Shown one piece after another: positions 1-12,515 of a stretch of 64,000 nt of DNA. Location of the stretch: NCBI RefSeq assembly GCF_964204645.1, contig NC_134033.1, positions 9,212,231 to 9,276,230 of the forward strand. The letters run 5' to 3'. The position numbers and the translations under genes are program-made. This DNA is from Tubulanus polymorphus (taxonomy: Eukaryota > Nemertea > Palaeonemertea > Tubulaniformes > Tubulanidae). Below the pieces are notes generated by a model, which was given only the letters and a program-made list of their open reading frames with translations, ran no database searches and had not been told where the DNA came from. Numbering within the stretch: the first letter of the stretch is position 1; every line of letters starts with the position of its first letter.

Positions 1-1023
1 ATACTTTTGCCTAATGATGTCATATGTTTTCTGAGTCCCCCCGTGGCCGCCACCGGCTTTGCAATCATGGTACGCTAAGAGTATATCGAGCCTTAGACTT
101 TTCGGTACCACTAATTGAGTGATAGATGGTGCCTTGTTGCGGCAGTAACTACGGTAAAGCGTCTTGTCATACATATGAAAACTATCGGCAGACCACATAA
201 CCTTTTTGGCGTGATGAGGGTCATCAGGTAAGATATTCTCTTCCAGATAACGAATCATGGGAGCACAATCTGAACAAGACCGCTGGATGGTAGCGGTATC
301 AGATTCATCTACTACGCAAACTGGTACATTGTTTTTATTACATGTATAATCAAATTCAGCCTGTAACCATACATCGTCGCCGTCTATGTGCTCAATTTTT
401 TGATCGAGCGTGTTAAGTACATTAATTGGTGCTGGAAATTCATCATGCTCGCTATTATCAACTATATCTGGGTAAGGACGTCGAGACATTCCGTCTGCAT
501 TATCGTTCTTCCTACCAGCCCGGTGCTTTATCTCAAAATCATAGTTTTGAAGTTTAGTAGCCCAACGTGCGACTTTGGTATTGAAATCTTTAGCCTCATT
601 GAGATAGGTAAGTGACATATGGTCAGTGTATATAGTGAAATTCTTAGGAGCTAAGTATTCTCTGTATGCGTCGACCCCTAGTACTATGGCAAGCCCTTCC
701 TTTTCCCTAGTTGGCCAGTTACGTTGCTGTGCAGACAGTGCGCGTCCGCCATAGCATACCGCTCGTTCACGACCTTGGTCATCACATTGAGCTAAGATGT
801 AACCAACAGCCGTATCAGATGCATCAGTACAAAGTATGTATTCTCTATCATTATCGGGGTATGCTAAGATTGGTGGATAGACTAGACACTGTTTAAGCTT
901 ATCAAATGCTTCTTGGTGCTCTGACGTCCAAATGAATTTGACGTCTTTCTGAAGTAGTTGAGTTAATTTAGTAGCTGTATGTGAATAGTTCCAAACAAAA
1001 CGGCGGTAGAAGTTGCAAAGTCC
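1..1023 (-). pseudogene. Ty3/Gypsy pol, RNase H and start of integrase (truncated by window edge)
   Basis: Read on the minus strand, this stretch is one open frame that leaves the window at position 1. It encodes the end of the RT connection, an RNase H domain (motifs LCTDASDTAVGYILAQ, EKEGLAIV and YTDHMSLTYL), the usual RKNDNADGMSRRP tether, and the first part of an integrase ending in a HHCC-type zinc-binding region (AYHDCKAGGGHGG). RNase H would remove the RNA strand during reverse transcription in the cytoplasmic particle. The frame continues that of the RT segment upstream, separated only by an in-frame TAA at 1024-1026. Clear Ty3/Gypsy (metavirus) pol; the rest of integrase and the 3' LTR lie outside the window. 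Confidence 0.88.
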
Positions 1024-1527
1024 TTAAAATGATCGGAGTTCTTTGGAGTTTTTAGGAATTGGAAATGATTGAACTGCTTGACATTTCTCAGGGTCTGCTT
1101 TAACGCCATCTTTAGTGAAAATGTATCCTAAATAGGATGCACTGTGCATTGCAAATTTGCACTTAGAAGGTTTCAATGTCATATTTGCTATTCGCAAGCG
1201 GTCAAACACCTGTTGCAAGTGTTGTAAATGTTCCTCAAAATTGCGACTAAATATCAAAATGTCATCAACATACACTAGACAGAATTTCCAATTAAAACCC
1301 CGAAGCACTTCATTCATGGTCATTTGAAATGCCATAGGTGAATTTTTCAATCCAAATGGTAATCTCTTAAACATATAGGCGCCGTTTTGAGTTACAAAAG
1401 TAGACTTATGCATAGTATTTGGATCAAGTTTCATTTGCCAGAACCCAGAAGTCATGTCTAACGTTGTAAAAAGTTGAGCCTTGGCCTCAGCTACGGAGTC
1501 GACTACGTCCTCTATTCGTGGTAGTGG
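1024..1527 (-). pseudogene. Ty3/Gypsy reverse transcriptase, palm and catalytic segment
   Basis: Minus-strand segment with the central RT motifs: LDMTSGFWQMKLDP, FKRLPFGLKNSPMAFQ, and the catalytic VYVDDILIFS box. It then runs through LGYIFTKDGVKADPEKCQAV to an in-frame TAA at 1024-1026. The 5' side is limited by another in-frame TAA at 1528-1530, in the position where the family normally has the residue before PLPRIED. The frame is the same on both sides, so nonsense substitutions, not indels, interrupt it. The catalytic YVDD is intact. Confidence 0.88.
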
Positions 1528-2553
1528 TTAAGAAACGGATTTAGTTATCTCATTCAACTTCCTATAGTCAACCGCGAAACGATATTCGCCTGACTTTTTC
1601 TTAACCATTACTACAGGTGAATTAAATGGAGAGTTGGAAGGGGCTATAATGTCAGCCTTGAGCATTTCTTCTACCTGCCGGTCCTGTTCGGCTTTCACAG
1701 TGCCATTGTGGCGGTAGGCTCTCTGGCACACTGGGGCATTATCGCCTGTGTCTATTGTATGTTGGTATATAGACGTAAATCCTAACTCGTTTAAATTGCT
1801 AGAGAATCGATCTCGGTTTTTCTGAAGAAAGGCCAGTAGGAGTGACTTTTGGCCCTCATTCAAATCTGACTTGCTTAAATCAAAATCAAGATCTTCCTGT
1901 TGATCGTTCTGTTGGTCTTCCTGACCAGTTGGAGGGAATTTTAATGCCTCACTAGTATCGTATGCAGGTACATCTACGTTATTTACTGTTGCTTGTGTTT
2001 CAAGATTATCATCGAGCGGTACAATATGTGAATCATCGATTTCAGATATACTAGCTATGGTTTGCCTCTTTTTGATTTTTATAGTATGATTAGTTGTATT
2101 AATGAGCCTCATTACTGCCGAACCCTTCATTACTTTGACCAAGCAGCGGGCACCAGTAAAATTTTGTGCGACTAGTTCTGGTAGAGGAGATAAAAGTATG
2201 ACCTGTTTGTCAAGACTCCGCGAAACTTTAACCGGAATTTCAGTTTCAGCATAAGCGGGTAATTTAATTGGAGTAGTGGTACGTGCAAATTTAGTATGTA
2301 CTTGTATAGGGAGTACAGCATTACTTGCTGTAGACAATTTGAAACATTTGTTTGGTATGTCAATGACAACTTGCTTTTCCTCTAAGAAATCTAAACCTAA
2401 TATCAAGGGTTGGTGTAGTGAACTAAATACATGAAAGGTTTGAGTGATCGGATCAGGGATACCTGGAAAAATCATTGGTAGGTCTATGGTACCCAAGACA
2501 GGTAACTGGTCCCCACCAACACCCACTACGTGTTTAATTACTGACTCAGTTTA
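1528..2553 (-). pseudogene. Ty3/Gypsy protease C-terminus, linker and RT N-terminus
   Basis: About 340 codons on the minus strand. The start carries the second half of an aspartic protease domain (the LILGLDFLEE motif is the usual ILG flap end). A long linker and the RT fingers follow (AYRHNGTVKAEQDRQVEEML, SPFNSPVVMVKKKSGEYRFAVDYRKLNEIT). It ends at the TAA at 1528-1530. The upstream boundary is an in-frame TAA at 2551-2553. Same reading frame as the downstream pol segments, so this is one gag-pol interrupted by stops. Confidence 0.85.
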
Positions 2554-2828
2554 TTTAACATTAGCAAACTTTGTTCTATTCAAACATGACACTGAGACGC
2601 AAGAAATACTGGCTCCAGTATCTAGCAAAGCATTGATACGCTGTCTAGAAATATATACCGTAGTCACATTCTTCTCCAATGTGGCCGCTAGACAGATTTC
2701 CGCAAATGGTTGCCCGCCCATGTCGTTTTGGACAGGCGCGCACCCCTAGGTACGATAAGGTTGGTTCCGCTGAGGGCAATTTCTAGCTATGTGACCTGGT
2801 TCTTGACATTCGTAACATACTTTGCTAT
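2554..2828 (-). pseudogene. Ty3/Gypsy zinc knuckle and protease active site
   Basis: In the pol frame, this stretch encodes a CCHC nucleocapsid knuckle (CYECQEPGHIARNC, about 2779-2820) and the protease catalytic motif LLDTGAS (about 2620-2645). An in-frame TAG at 2746-2748 lies between them. The knuckle would bind genomic RNA and the aspartate in DTG is the protease nucleophile-activating residue. It is too broken to be listed as a long open frame but is unmistakable on translation. Confidence 0.8.
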
Positions 2829-3407
2829 TTACAGGGCGACCATTATCATACTGATTGTACCTAGGATAAAAAGGTTGCCTATAGTTACCTCTCCCATGAC
2901 TGTGCTGGTTGTGTGGTCGATTTTGCGGCTGGTACGATTTTGGCGTGGAGTTGCATCATGGTGTTGCCTGCTATGCGTATAGTGTTGGTTTCGTTGCTGC
3001 TGCTGGTGTGGATGTTGCTTACACATATAGCAAACGGACGGTTCAGATTTCGGTTCTGCTGGTGTATATACGCACTGTTGATTTCCTAATTGATTATCTC
3101 TAATGGCACATTTTAAGTCGGATAGTGCCCTTGTTATTGTCTTGATACAGTCTTGTAACGATACTGCGGCAACATTAGCTGCCTCTGCTACTCCGCCCGT
3201 TTCAGTATTTATCGCAACTTGTCTCAGTTGAGTGAGAGTCTGCGGCGCTTGACTCGACACAAACGGACGAATTGAGTCCCTCAGTCCTTTCACAGCAATG
3301 TCAATCACAAAAGAAGTCTGTAAGTCGGATTGACCAGCCGCATATTCTACCCTGTCCAAATATTTAGCGACTGACTCTCCCGTATTTTGAGGCATTAAAC
3401 TCATCAT
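2829..3407 (-). pseudogene. Ty3/Gypsy gag, capsid C-terminal part
   Basis: About 190 codons, one reading frame away from both the 5' gag part and the pol part. It includes the gag-like stretch MPQNTGESVAKYLDRVEYAAGQSD followed by FVIDIAVKGLRDSIRPFV, typical of the retrotransposon Gag capsid region, and a Q/H-rich linker before the zinc knuckle. Entry from 5' gag needs a frame change near an A6 tract at about 3430-3440. Return to the pol frame needs a second change at roughly 2830-2958. The two changes compensate each other. Confidence 0.75.
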
Positions 3408-3423
3408 TAAATCTTTAACGGGT

Positions 3424-3867
3424 TTAAACCTGGTTTTTTAAATGGTTTTTCATGGTTTCAAGATTCGTCTGCTCACCTGGAGTCAAAGACTCAATCGTCG
3501 CACGTGCTGTCCCTTTTAGCTTAAGGATCAGCATATCCGGTTTGTCTTCCTCCGGGATTTGTGCTCGCTTTGCCCATCTATCGAAATCAGATAACCAGGT
3601 GGCTATCGATGTATTATACTCGGGATCGAAATTTGATATCTCCATTTTTACTGGCATTTTTCTGCGTTCTCTTGGTTCCTCGAGTAACTGGTTGTCAGGT
3701 TCTTCCGGTGTCGGTGCTCTTGGTTCGGCAAGTTGATTCTTGTGAGGTATGCGAAGCGTTGGTGCAGCTAGCTTTGGTACAAGAACTGCCGTATCACTAT
3801 CCAGTTGAATAGCAGTAGATTCTGTTGATCTTGTGACTATTTGTTTGAAGGTTGTTGGTTGCGGCAT
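3424..3867 (-). pseudogene. Ty3/Gypsy gag, N-terminal part
   Basis: A 147-codon frame starting at the likely gag ATG (3865-3867) on the minus strand. It encodes a proline-rich leader and the start of the capsid-like region (KMEISNFDPEYNTSIATWLSDFDRWAKRA, then LILKLKGTARATIESL), as in Ty3/Gypsy gags. It ends at a stop just after an A6 tract, beyond which the gag reading continues in another frame. Together with the downstream segments this is one inactivated gag-pol locus. Confidence 0.78.
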
Positions 3868-4690
3868 TACATTCCAACGGTAGAGCGTTTTTCTCCTGTA
3901 AGGTACCGAGTCGTGCCCGGTTCAACCACCAATTTAACGACAAAACTCTTCGGCGTAGTTGTCGCTAGGGGAACTAGCTCCTATAAAACTATGATGAAAA
4001 TCCGATAAAATATAATCATAAATTTCCATATAAAATATAATGTTTTTCTTTTAATGTTTGTCTCAGAGAGATCCAAAATCCAGAATCTAATCATTGTATT
4101 ACAGTACAATAATAAAGTGATAAAGTATTGATAGTATGAAAAAGAACATAGCTAATCAGGCCTATGTATATCTATATATATATATAAATCTAAATCGTCC
4201 GTTAAAATGTTATTTTCTCCTATCTCAAATTATACGTGTATCTCTATTAAATTCGACCGTTCAGTATATACGTAAACATATCTGTATCTGCCATACTGGC
4301 TAGTCTATACTTTTGCATTTGTTAAAAAGTATTTTCTCAGAGATATCCATTAAAACAAAACACAACTTAATTCCTTATCACTTGCTACATAATACAAGTA
4401 CTTAAAATAATAGCATCATTAAATGCAGGCCTTTTCTACAACATTATTACTTGCTAATAATTAAAGCTAAATGTAAATACACCCACCTATAAAACGATGA
4501 TGAAAATCCGATAAAATATAATCATAAATATCCATATAATATATAATGTTTTTCTTTTAATGTTTGTCTCAGAGAGATCCAAAATCGAGAATGTTGGATT
4601 TGGGTCTCCCTGAGACTTAAGTAGCCCTTGGCTCCACCCCCAAAAACTTGGTGACAGGTAGCCTGTGATTGGTCCACAGCCCAAGTTTTC
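3868..4690 (-). repeat. 5' leader and probable LTR of the left Gypsy element; internal 107-bp direct repeat
   Basis: Upstream of gag on the minus strand comes a leader with a likely primer-binding region (TTGGTGGTTGAACCGGG, about 3917-3936) and then A/T-rich LTR-like sequence. A near-identical 107-bp segment occurs at 3980-4086 and again at 4486-4592. Both run from CCTATAAAAC through GTTTGTCTCAGAGAGATCC. I cannot fix the LTR ends because the other LTR is outside the window. The repeat could be two LTR fragments or a duplication within one LTR. Confidence 0.45.
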
Positions 4691-7600
4691 GACAGCTTCT
4701 AGTCCTAGTTAAGATGGCAGTTTGTTGATTACACGTTACTCAATACTATTGTTCCAATAGTGCTGGATGAGCAGTTTTTATGAAAACCGAGTCGTACGTA
4801 CTGAGACAGTTTGTCTGGGTGTGTAAACAAAGAAACTGCCATCTTAACTTTACAAAATGTGGAAATATACAATGTTATGAAAAATATTATTTCATATCAT
4901 TAAGAAATGCAATACATAATATTCTCCTATTTGAGCTATTAAAAATGATGCCCAATATATGGTGTTAAATAACTCATTAAATTGATACTAAATAGACATA
5001 ATAAAAATAGTATTGTTAAAATATTTAGTGAAGCTTGAGACTAATATGATAGTGATGGATTAACTTGACTTTTCTTTAGTTTCTCTATTTCCTACTGACC
5101 ACACTCAGTCGAGGAGTTGAGAGAAATCTAACCAATCAACATGCAGTATATTCGCGCGCATTTTAATAGTCTTCCTTACTGGTAAGAGAGGGCAATATAT
5201 TGCTACGATTTCTGCAATAAAAGAATAAACCTTTTATAAAATCTCACCAATCTCATGTCTATCAGATAATTGATATATGAGACTCAATTCTCTTTAAAAT
5301 TTCTGGAGTCAGGCGGTTCTAGGATCCCCTAACACCGGGCATAATATATCCATGGTTGCTGGAAAGGCCAAAGTCGTTTTATCACAATTATCTTTTTGAT
5401 TTCTACTTAAATTGCGATTTCTTGTTCATCCTTCTCTGGGTAAATGCACTGCTGCATCTACGCCCAGCTGGAGTTGTGTGAATTATGCTGTGTGTGTGTG
5501 AACACACATTTTGACACAACTTTGTTTATTTTTCTAACCGGGTCAGAAGTTGAGAAATTGAGAAGTTGAGACAACTTCTCAATTTTTCTTCAAAAAGTCG
5601 TGTGTGTGAACCTAGCATTAGATTACAGATGTTTATACTTTTTTCACTTCAAGTGTATGTCCCCAACAGCTGATACGGATTACACATTACATATAAATTG
5701 GACGACGGGACCGCGCATTTGTCTACGGAATAAGTGAAAATACGGATTATGGAGTACGACAATTAAGACACAGAATTTTAAAGGGAATAACTTACTGAAA
5801 AATGGGACCAATTTATTTCTACGGAATAAGCACTTATACGGTTTAACCGGAGACGGATTAACCGAGGTTGACTGTATTATGATTGTTAAGGGTGATGGGA
5901 TGGCATATTGTGTAAATTGATTTATTTTTTTTTTAATTGTTCGTTTTACTGCATTTTAGTTCAGCCTGTGTGCACTCGCTGTCACCTTTTATCCTTTTGA
6001 CCCGGCTTTACCATACAAGTAGTGTCGGGAATATTTCAGATATTTCTGGTGTCGGTTTTCATTTTATTAGTTTTCCCGACAGGCTTTGGCTTTACACATG
6101 CGTATTTTGTATCTTGTATATTTTTCACGTTTCCGGTCAGCCATTAAACAAGTTTGAGTCGACAGAAATCTAGTCGTTGTCGTTTTTGCTCTTTTCTGTT
6201 TTAATTGTCCGTGAGCGACAGGTAGATGAAGTTAGTTTTTTTCTGCCCTCTCCAACATAGTCACACCATCTCCAAATTTCATTTAAGTCTTAATGTAAGA
6301 TCATCATTATCATTATCCATTTCATCATCCAAATTCAGTGTTGCATGATACTTTACCTAATATTTATAAAAAAGCATTGATGACAGGAACCTGTCCAGAG
6401 CCATAAAGGCTGTACATCCACATGGGCCATAGGCACAGAGATGATAATAGTAGTTAGAATGTAGTTAGATTAATGAGTTCATTGATGAGATTTACACATA
6501 GATACGGTTCGAATTTATTCCAACAACAATATGGGGAATTTATATACTTTGGGCAGGGGTGAGCTGTATATCCCTCTACTAGCCCGCGTTGCTCACGAGC
6601 AACACCATATTTTCGGCCCACTTCAGGGCTGTTTGCAGCCATTTTTATCGTTGCGAATTTGTGGCAAAGCGGAACTGAATTCACAGCATGCCGCGAGCGC
6701 CGCAGGCGCGAAGCCATTGAGGGGTCCTCCCCAAGATAATTTTTTAATTTAAGGTACTCTAAGTTGAATTCTGAGGGCTTTCTGCTATCTTTCTTGTCTG
6801 ACATTTTCCACCATGAATCTAAATAATGTTATTTAATCCAAAAATTCGATTTAATGATCATCACCTCATAGCAATGTAATCATTAATGCTTCCAACCCAC
6901 AGAAAACTTATCTATGCAATTAAAAAACTTAAGATCGACTCATGTAGAAAATCTGCGACTAATGTAACGTTTATTTTTTTCAAATCATTTGCATTTGAGG
7001 AATAACATCCCATGATGAAACATTGCATACAATCATTCTATTCAATAAGTTCCGTGTTATCTTGATCCTTTAACTGATACCTATGCAAATCCTGGGATAA
7101 CAAACCTGTTTTAAAATTATTTATTGACAAAACCACAGAATGCCAACCACATAAAGTGTAAGACATATAAACATCACATAACGCATGGAAAATATGAAGT
7201 AAAATCTTTCGAGGACAGGAAATTAAGCAGAACTCTTGCGGGTAGGTGCGTTCGCACCTGTCGCACCCCCTCCCCCTAAATACGGTCCTGCCAGCCTGAT
7301 TTTATAACATTAAGATTTGACCTTTTAAGGCCAATGTTGCTCACAAGCAACTGCTTTAGTACCTATATCAACTGGTAGATGGCAACACTATGCGGTTTCG
7401 TTTTTCTCACTGGTGAATCAAACTTGAGCTGAATTCATGACATACAAATTAAGTAAAACAAAGGTAAGTTCCATTGTGTTTTAACTAGTGCAAATCGGAC
7501 TAAAGCCATATAAATGAATTAGGAATATAGGAGCACCTGAGGGATGTAACCATGGCATAAAATCAATAAATTCTGCAAATTGCTGCTGACACAGAAGAGC

Positions 7601-7990
7601 TCAGTGTTGCTCATGAGCAACATTGGTTGAATTAGTTTTTACCTAATTCAATTCAATTCCGTTTATTGTTATTGCTAGTTTAGGTCATTTTTTCATACAT
7701 TTCCGATGGCCAGTAGTAGAAAATTAATGCAAATACTTGTAATTTAGGATGAAATAGCTTAAAATGAACGGCATATGGTGAAAATATATTCAAATAGGAG
7801 ACATTGTGATGTAATAAGAGAACATTTAAGCAGCAAATTGGATAGCAATAACCTGGGTCACCCCAAGCCCAAAACGATGGACTGTCACCGTTCTAGTACT
7901 ATCGCATGGAGTAAGTTGTTATGTTAGTTGTTATATTTTACTGTTTTATACTCTCAGATAATAAAGTACGAAGTAAAAGTTCGTAAATAT
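4691..7990. other. Non-coding host DNA, no supported gene
   Basis: No convincing coding region. The open frames here are short, lack family motifs and do not join across splice sites. It holds three of the four dispersed GTTGCTCAYRAGCAAC palindromes (6588-6603, 7336-7351, 7606-7621) and ordinary A/T-rich sequence. Confidence 0.5.
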
Positions 7991-7994
7991 TAGG

Positions 7995-8090
7995 TCATTA
8001 GGGTTTCTGCTGCTTTCGCGGAAACCCTCTTGTAATTCTGTTGATTATTATTAGGGTTTCTGCTACTTTCGCAGAAACCCTCTTGTATTC
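7995..8090. repeat. Two tandem copies of a GGGTTTC...GAAACCC hairpin
   Basis: Two ~50-bp units each contain AGGGTTTCTGCTRCTTTCGCRGAAACCCTCTTGTA, a strong stem-loop, separated by a short TTGATTATTATT spacer. It sits at the left edge of the long direct repeat around the plus-strand Gypsy element, so it may belong to that element's terminal region. Confidence 0.6.
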
Positions 8091-8099
8091 TTGATTATT

Positions 8100-9950
8100 A
8101 TTATCATTTATGGTCCACTTTCCAGCCAAAGATTTTTCATAAAATGTAACTCCTCTCAGATTCGACTACCAACAGCTTATAAACGTAAGTTTAAATTCTG
8201 TCAGAAATATAACTCAGCGCCTGACCATTTCGAATTTGCGTATAGTAATATATTATGAATTAATCCCGCATTAATAAATTACCGGGTCTAAACAGCGACA
8301 AAAATAACGCAAAGAATCGTCATCCATTGATAAAAGTGCACCCCGAAAAACCTAAAATTTACCGCACGACCTTGAGTCAACCGTAAATCACGGAATCGGA
8401 CTTACAATTAGTCCGGATCCGTCATTTCCCACAAACGATAACTACAGCCGGTGCGTAATAAGTGTCTAATGAATGAAACATGGCGGATGGTTGAAATCAT
8501 TTTCGGCTTAAATTTATCGCGAGTTTAAGGACCTTAATGGATTTCACGAAACCATGATCCTTAAAATGAGTCAATTGGTTAATTCTATTCGTAAATCAAT
8601 TTACGTTTGCTACATTTCCTGAAGATTTCTGGCTCGATTCAACGTAATATGGACAGGAATGGTAGGAATTTTCATACGGAAATTTACTTCCGCGTTCACT
8701 CGACGACTCGGATCGATGACAACGACAGCAGTTTTTACGTAATATAAGGTGAGAATCCGTTAACCAGGGAATGCTTTACATGATTTCTTTATAATATTAG
8801 TACATATGGTAGCAAATGAGTACTCGGTGAAGCAATGATCATTGTTGGCTAGCTATTTTACCTAGCTTTTTGGGGGGATACACCTAGAATAAGCCCTAAA
8901 TGTAGTGAATAGAGACAGTGGAAAGCCTAAGTTGTTAGTAAGGGGCTGGTTTACACTTATGTGTATGACTATTTATTTCGATTACTTTCTTTCCAGCTAT
9001 TATTCGTGGAATGAACTGGTCACTACGGTCTTCAATTCCTTTGCCTATTCTTGCAGCTGGTGGAAATAAATTTAAACCACAGTGTGCAAGTGTACGTTCC
9101 AAATCAAGATTTTCGTCATTGTCGTAACTTAAGCGCAACTGTCTCAGATGCTGTAAGTACTTGACGTTTTATGTAATTGTTATTTTTTTCAGTTGCCATG
9201 TTTACAATATTTGGATTAGTAATCAGTTATTATACTTTCTTTCACTCCTCTATGATATTATATAACCGAGTAATTATTACATTTCATTGCTTAATTGCAG
9301 GTGGAAAGAGGTCAGATGGCATGAAAATCGACTGTGGCTGACTAATTGGTGCGATTAGATCAGGCGTTGATGTTTCAAAAGGTAGAGCCAAAAAGCTTGT
9401 ATCATCAGGTAGACAAATATCCGAAGATAAATTTAAACTTCACCTCGTTGATCATCAGTAGATTTTGCTGTAATTTTTTCGCCTGGATAAATCAAGCCGT
9501 CATTCAGTTCAAAATCTGTGTTCAGTAGTATTTCTTTCAATAAAATGAAAATTTAATTGACTAATTTTTATGTATTCATGATTGAAATTGAATGGATCTT
9601 AAAACCAGAGAAAGCAATCTTCAGAAATTTAGAAAATCCAAGACTCATAATCAAATTCTGTGAAGTCAGTTAAGGTCTTTTGCTCGAATCAAACCGAGGG
9701 CTCAGATGGCTAAAATTCACTTCCTCAATGTCCTATAATGCAGAGTATGATAAAGTTTACACACTGAAAAACGTTGGGCTGTGTAAGTGTAATTTGGATA
9801 AGTTAGCAATATAATGACCGCCCTGGCCCGCTGCATCATGTGTGATGTATGTAGCTTTCGGTATTTAGTTTGACTGAATAAATTCACTTCCGTTTTGAGT
9901 ACAATGAATGGCATTGTAGTTTATTGATAATCGGTCAGGAAACGTCACAT
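8100..9950 (+). repeat. Long direct repeat, left copy (candidate 5' LTR of the plus-strand Gypsy element)
   Basis: From about 8100 to 9830 this matches 14214-16290 with many substitutions and indels (for example CATAAAATGTAACTCCTCTC and ACACTGAAAAACGTTG occur in both). It lies directly upstream of gag. Positions 9831-9950, absent from the right copy, carry an AATAAA signal (9877-9882). They end just before TTGGCGACGAGG (about 9951), a typical primer-binding site position. This is the order expected of U3-R-U5 followed by the PBS. An LTR of about 1.8 kb would be long for the class, and the copies are diverged, so the LTR reading is an inference. Confidence 0.5.
8935..9138 (-). other. Small open frame conserved between the two long direct repeats
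   Basis: On the minus strand the repeat encodes RTLAHCGLNLFPPAARIGKG and continues to KPAPY and a stop. The right repeat (15064-15235) keeps the same frame without an indel for nearly 60 codons, the same stop position, and mostly conservative changes. I do not recognise the protein. It could be a captured host exon or an accessory reading frame of the retroelement; coding is unproven. Confidence 0.3.
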
Positions 9951-9998
9951 TGGCGACGAGGAAAACTTAATATCGTTCTCCATCCGAGTGTAGAAGGA

Positions 9999-12515
9999 AT
10001 GAGTATGGCTTCTGCTTATATCGGTTCGATAAATGAGTATTCTCCGCAAAAGGAAGAATGGAAAAACTACCAATGTAGACTCGAGGCGTGGATGAGGGTA
10101 AATAAAATTGCAAATGAAAGCAAAACGGACGTCCTTCTATCAATGATTGGACCTGAAACTTTCGAACTTTTAGTAAATCTAACCATGCCAAAGGCTCCTT
10201 CGGATAAAAAATACGATGATCTCACAGCCTTGTTAGAAGCCCACCACAAACCTCCATCCACAACAATGGGTGAACGGTACAAATTTAATATGAGGCGCCA
10301 GTCCTCGACAGAGACTTTGTCAGAATACATTGTAGCGCTGAAGAAACTTGCTTTGCCGTGTGAGTTTGGAGGGTCCCTGGAGAATCAACTCCGAGATCGG
10401 TTTGTCGCTCGAATTAGAAGCGAACCAATCCGCAAAAAAACTACTTGGTTCGTCAAATTAGTTTGGGAAGACGCATGTAAGGATGCCCTTGCTATGGAAA
10501 CGGCATCCCTGGTGTCAATGGAGATGTCAGTCGGGTCGACTTCAAATCCCAGTGAAGGCGATGTTAATATGGTCAAATCGCGTACCGGTAATAATAATAA
10601 TAACTTTGGTAGAAAGCCGCAGATTAATCAACAGTGTTATCGTTGTCACGGAAACGGACATTTAGCGGACAGTTGCAGATTTCGTGGATCTGAATGTCAC
10701 AAATGTCATAAAACTGGACACATTGCGAAAGCGTGTCGTACAAATTTGAGAAACACTGATAGGAGAAAAACCGCCGGTCGTGTTAACAATCGTACAAGCA
10801 GATCGTTTCATGGTGGTGCTACTTCGTATCTTCAAGAAAATTCGGTTGCCGATACAGATTATGATTACAACACTAGTTTTGACGACTTGTACACCGTGAA
10901 TGGTCCAACTGGGAATTGTAATAGTGTAAATGTTGATATTCTTGTCAATGAGGTTAGAGTTAATCTTTTGGTAGATACAGGTGCATCAGCCACAATTTTT
11001 CCTGAGAGTTTATATAAAGAGAAATTTTCTGACATAAAATTGTCAAAGTCAAATGTAAAACTTGCTAGTTACTCAGGTGAAAATATCGATGTGTTAGGTT
11101 CTTTTCAGGCTTTGGTTGAGTATAAAGGTCAGAAATACTATCTGCCTGTTATTGTTGTAAAGGCGATGAACAAGCCTCCTCTTTTATTCAGAAATTGGCT
11201 TAGCATTATTAAACTAAACTGGTCTGAATTATTCTCTGTAACTTCATTTAATGTCAATGATTATAAAGGTCAAGTGTCAAGGTTGGTCGATGACTACAGA
11301 GATATTTTTCAAGCTCATAAAGAGCCAATCAAGGGTTACACTGCAGAGATAGAACTTAAACAGGAAACCGATGGTATATTTTTCACAGCTAGACCTATAT
11401 CGTATGCATTATTAGACAAGGTAGAAAACAATCTTAAAAGATCTGTTGAAATGAATGTTATGAGTAGAGTTGAGACTAGCAAATACTCAAGTACAATTGT
11501 AGTTGTCCCAAAAAAGGATGACAATGTGAGAATTTGTGGTGATTTCAAGGTGTCTATCAACAATTTGATAGATAGCGATCCTTATCCCCTGCCAACACCA
11601 GAGGACATTTTCTCAAAACTAAATGGTTGTAAATACTTTTCAAAGATCGATCTTTCAAACGCGTATCTTCAATTGGAATTATTTGGTAAGTCCAGAGAAT
11701 TATGCACTGTTAATACACCATTTGGTCTTTTTAGGTACAACCGTTTACCATTTGGAGTCAAAACATCTCCAGCTATTTTTCAGAGATTTATGGACAAACT
11801 GCTCGTAGGTATTCCGCAGGCAGCAGCAAGCCAAGACGATATATCGCTTGCTACTGTTACTGCAGAAGAACATGTGAGATTGTTGAGAGAAATTTTTAGT
11901 AGATTACGTAAACATAATGTTACTGCAAGTTCTAGAAAGTCTCGGTTCTTTGTACCTGAGGTAGAGTATTTAGGTCACAATGTAGATAGTGAAGGTATTC
12001 ATCCAACATCCAAGAATGTTGAAGCTATACATGCAGTACCTAGTCCTAGTAGTGTTTCTGAGTTGCGTACTTACCTTGGCATGTTGAATCATTATGGTAA
12101 ATTTTTACCAAACCTGTCTACGTTATTGTATCCTTTACATCAACTTCTCAAAAAGGATGTTAAATATGTGTGGAGTTCAGAATGTGAAAAGGCATTTTTA
12201 GAGTCAAAAAGGTTGTTGACAAGTAACCAGTTATTAGTACATTTTGACCCCAAGACAGAGCTAGTTCTAGGCTGTGATGCGAGTCCATATGGTATAGGTG
12301 CGATTCTTTCTAAAAGGTTTCCAGATGGATCAGGGAAACCCATAGCATATGGTAATCGTAGTTTGACTCCTGCAGAACGCAATTACTCCCAAATTGAACG
12401 TGAAGCTCTTTCAATCATTTATGGAGTCAAGCACTTCCACAAATATCTATACGGTAGGAAGTTTCTGTTGGTCACCGACCACAAACCTCTTGTAGGCCTA
12501 ACAATTTTTGGTTAA
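9999..12515 (+). pseudogene. Ty3/Gypsy gag-protease-RT-RNase H polyprotein, N-terminal part
   Basis: The likely start is ATG 9999 (MSMASAYIGS). The frame is open from 9924, but that stretch overlaps the presumed primer-binding site. Order: Gag capsid region (to about residue 190), two CCHC knuckles (CYRCHGNGHLADSC and CHKCHKTGHIAKAC), aspartic protease (LLVDTGASATIFP), RT (DLSNAYLQLEL, YNRLPFGVKTSPAIFQ), and RNase H (LGCDASPYGIGAIL, EREALSIIYG, TDHKPL). At the RT catalytic box the usual Y-x-D-D reads S-Q-D-D, which probably disables or weakens polymerisation. The frame ends at an in-frame TAA (12513-12515) inside the RNase H end, and pol continues in the same frame beyond it. Gag and pol share one frame, as in many animal Gypsy lineages. 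Confidence 0.9.
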
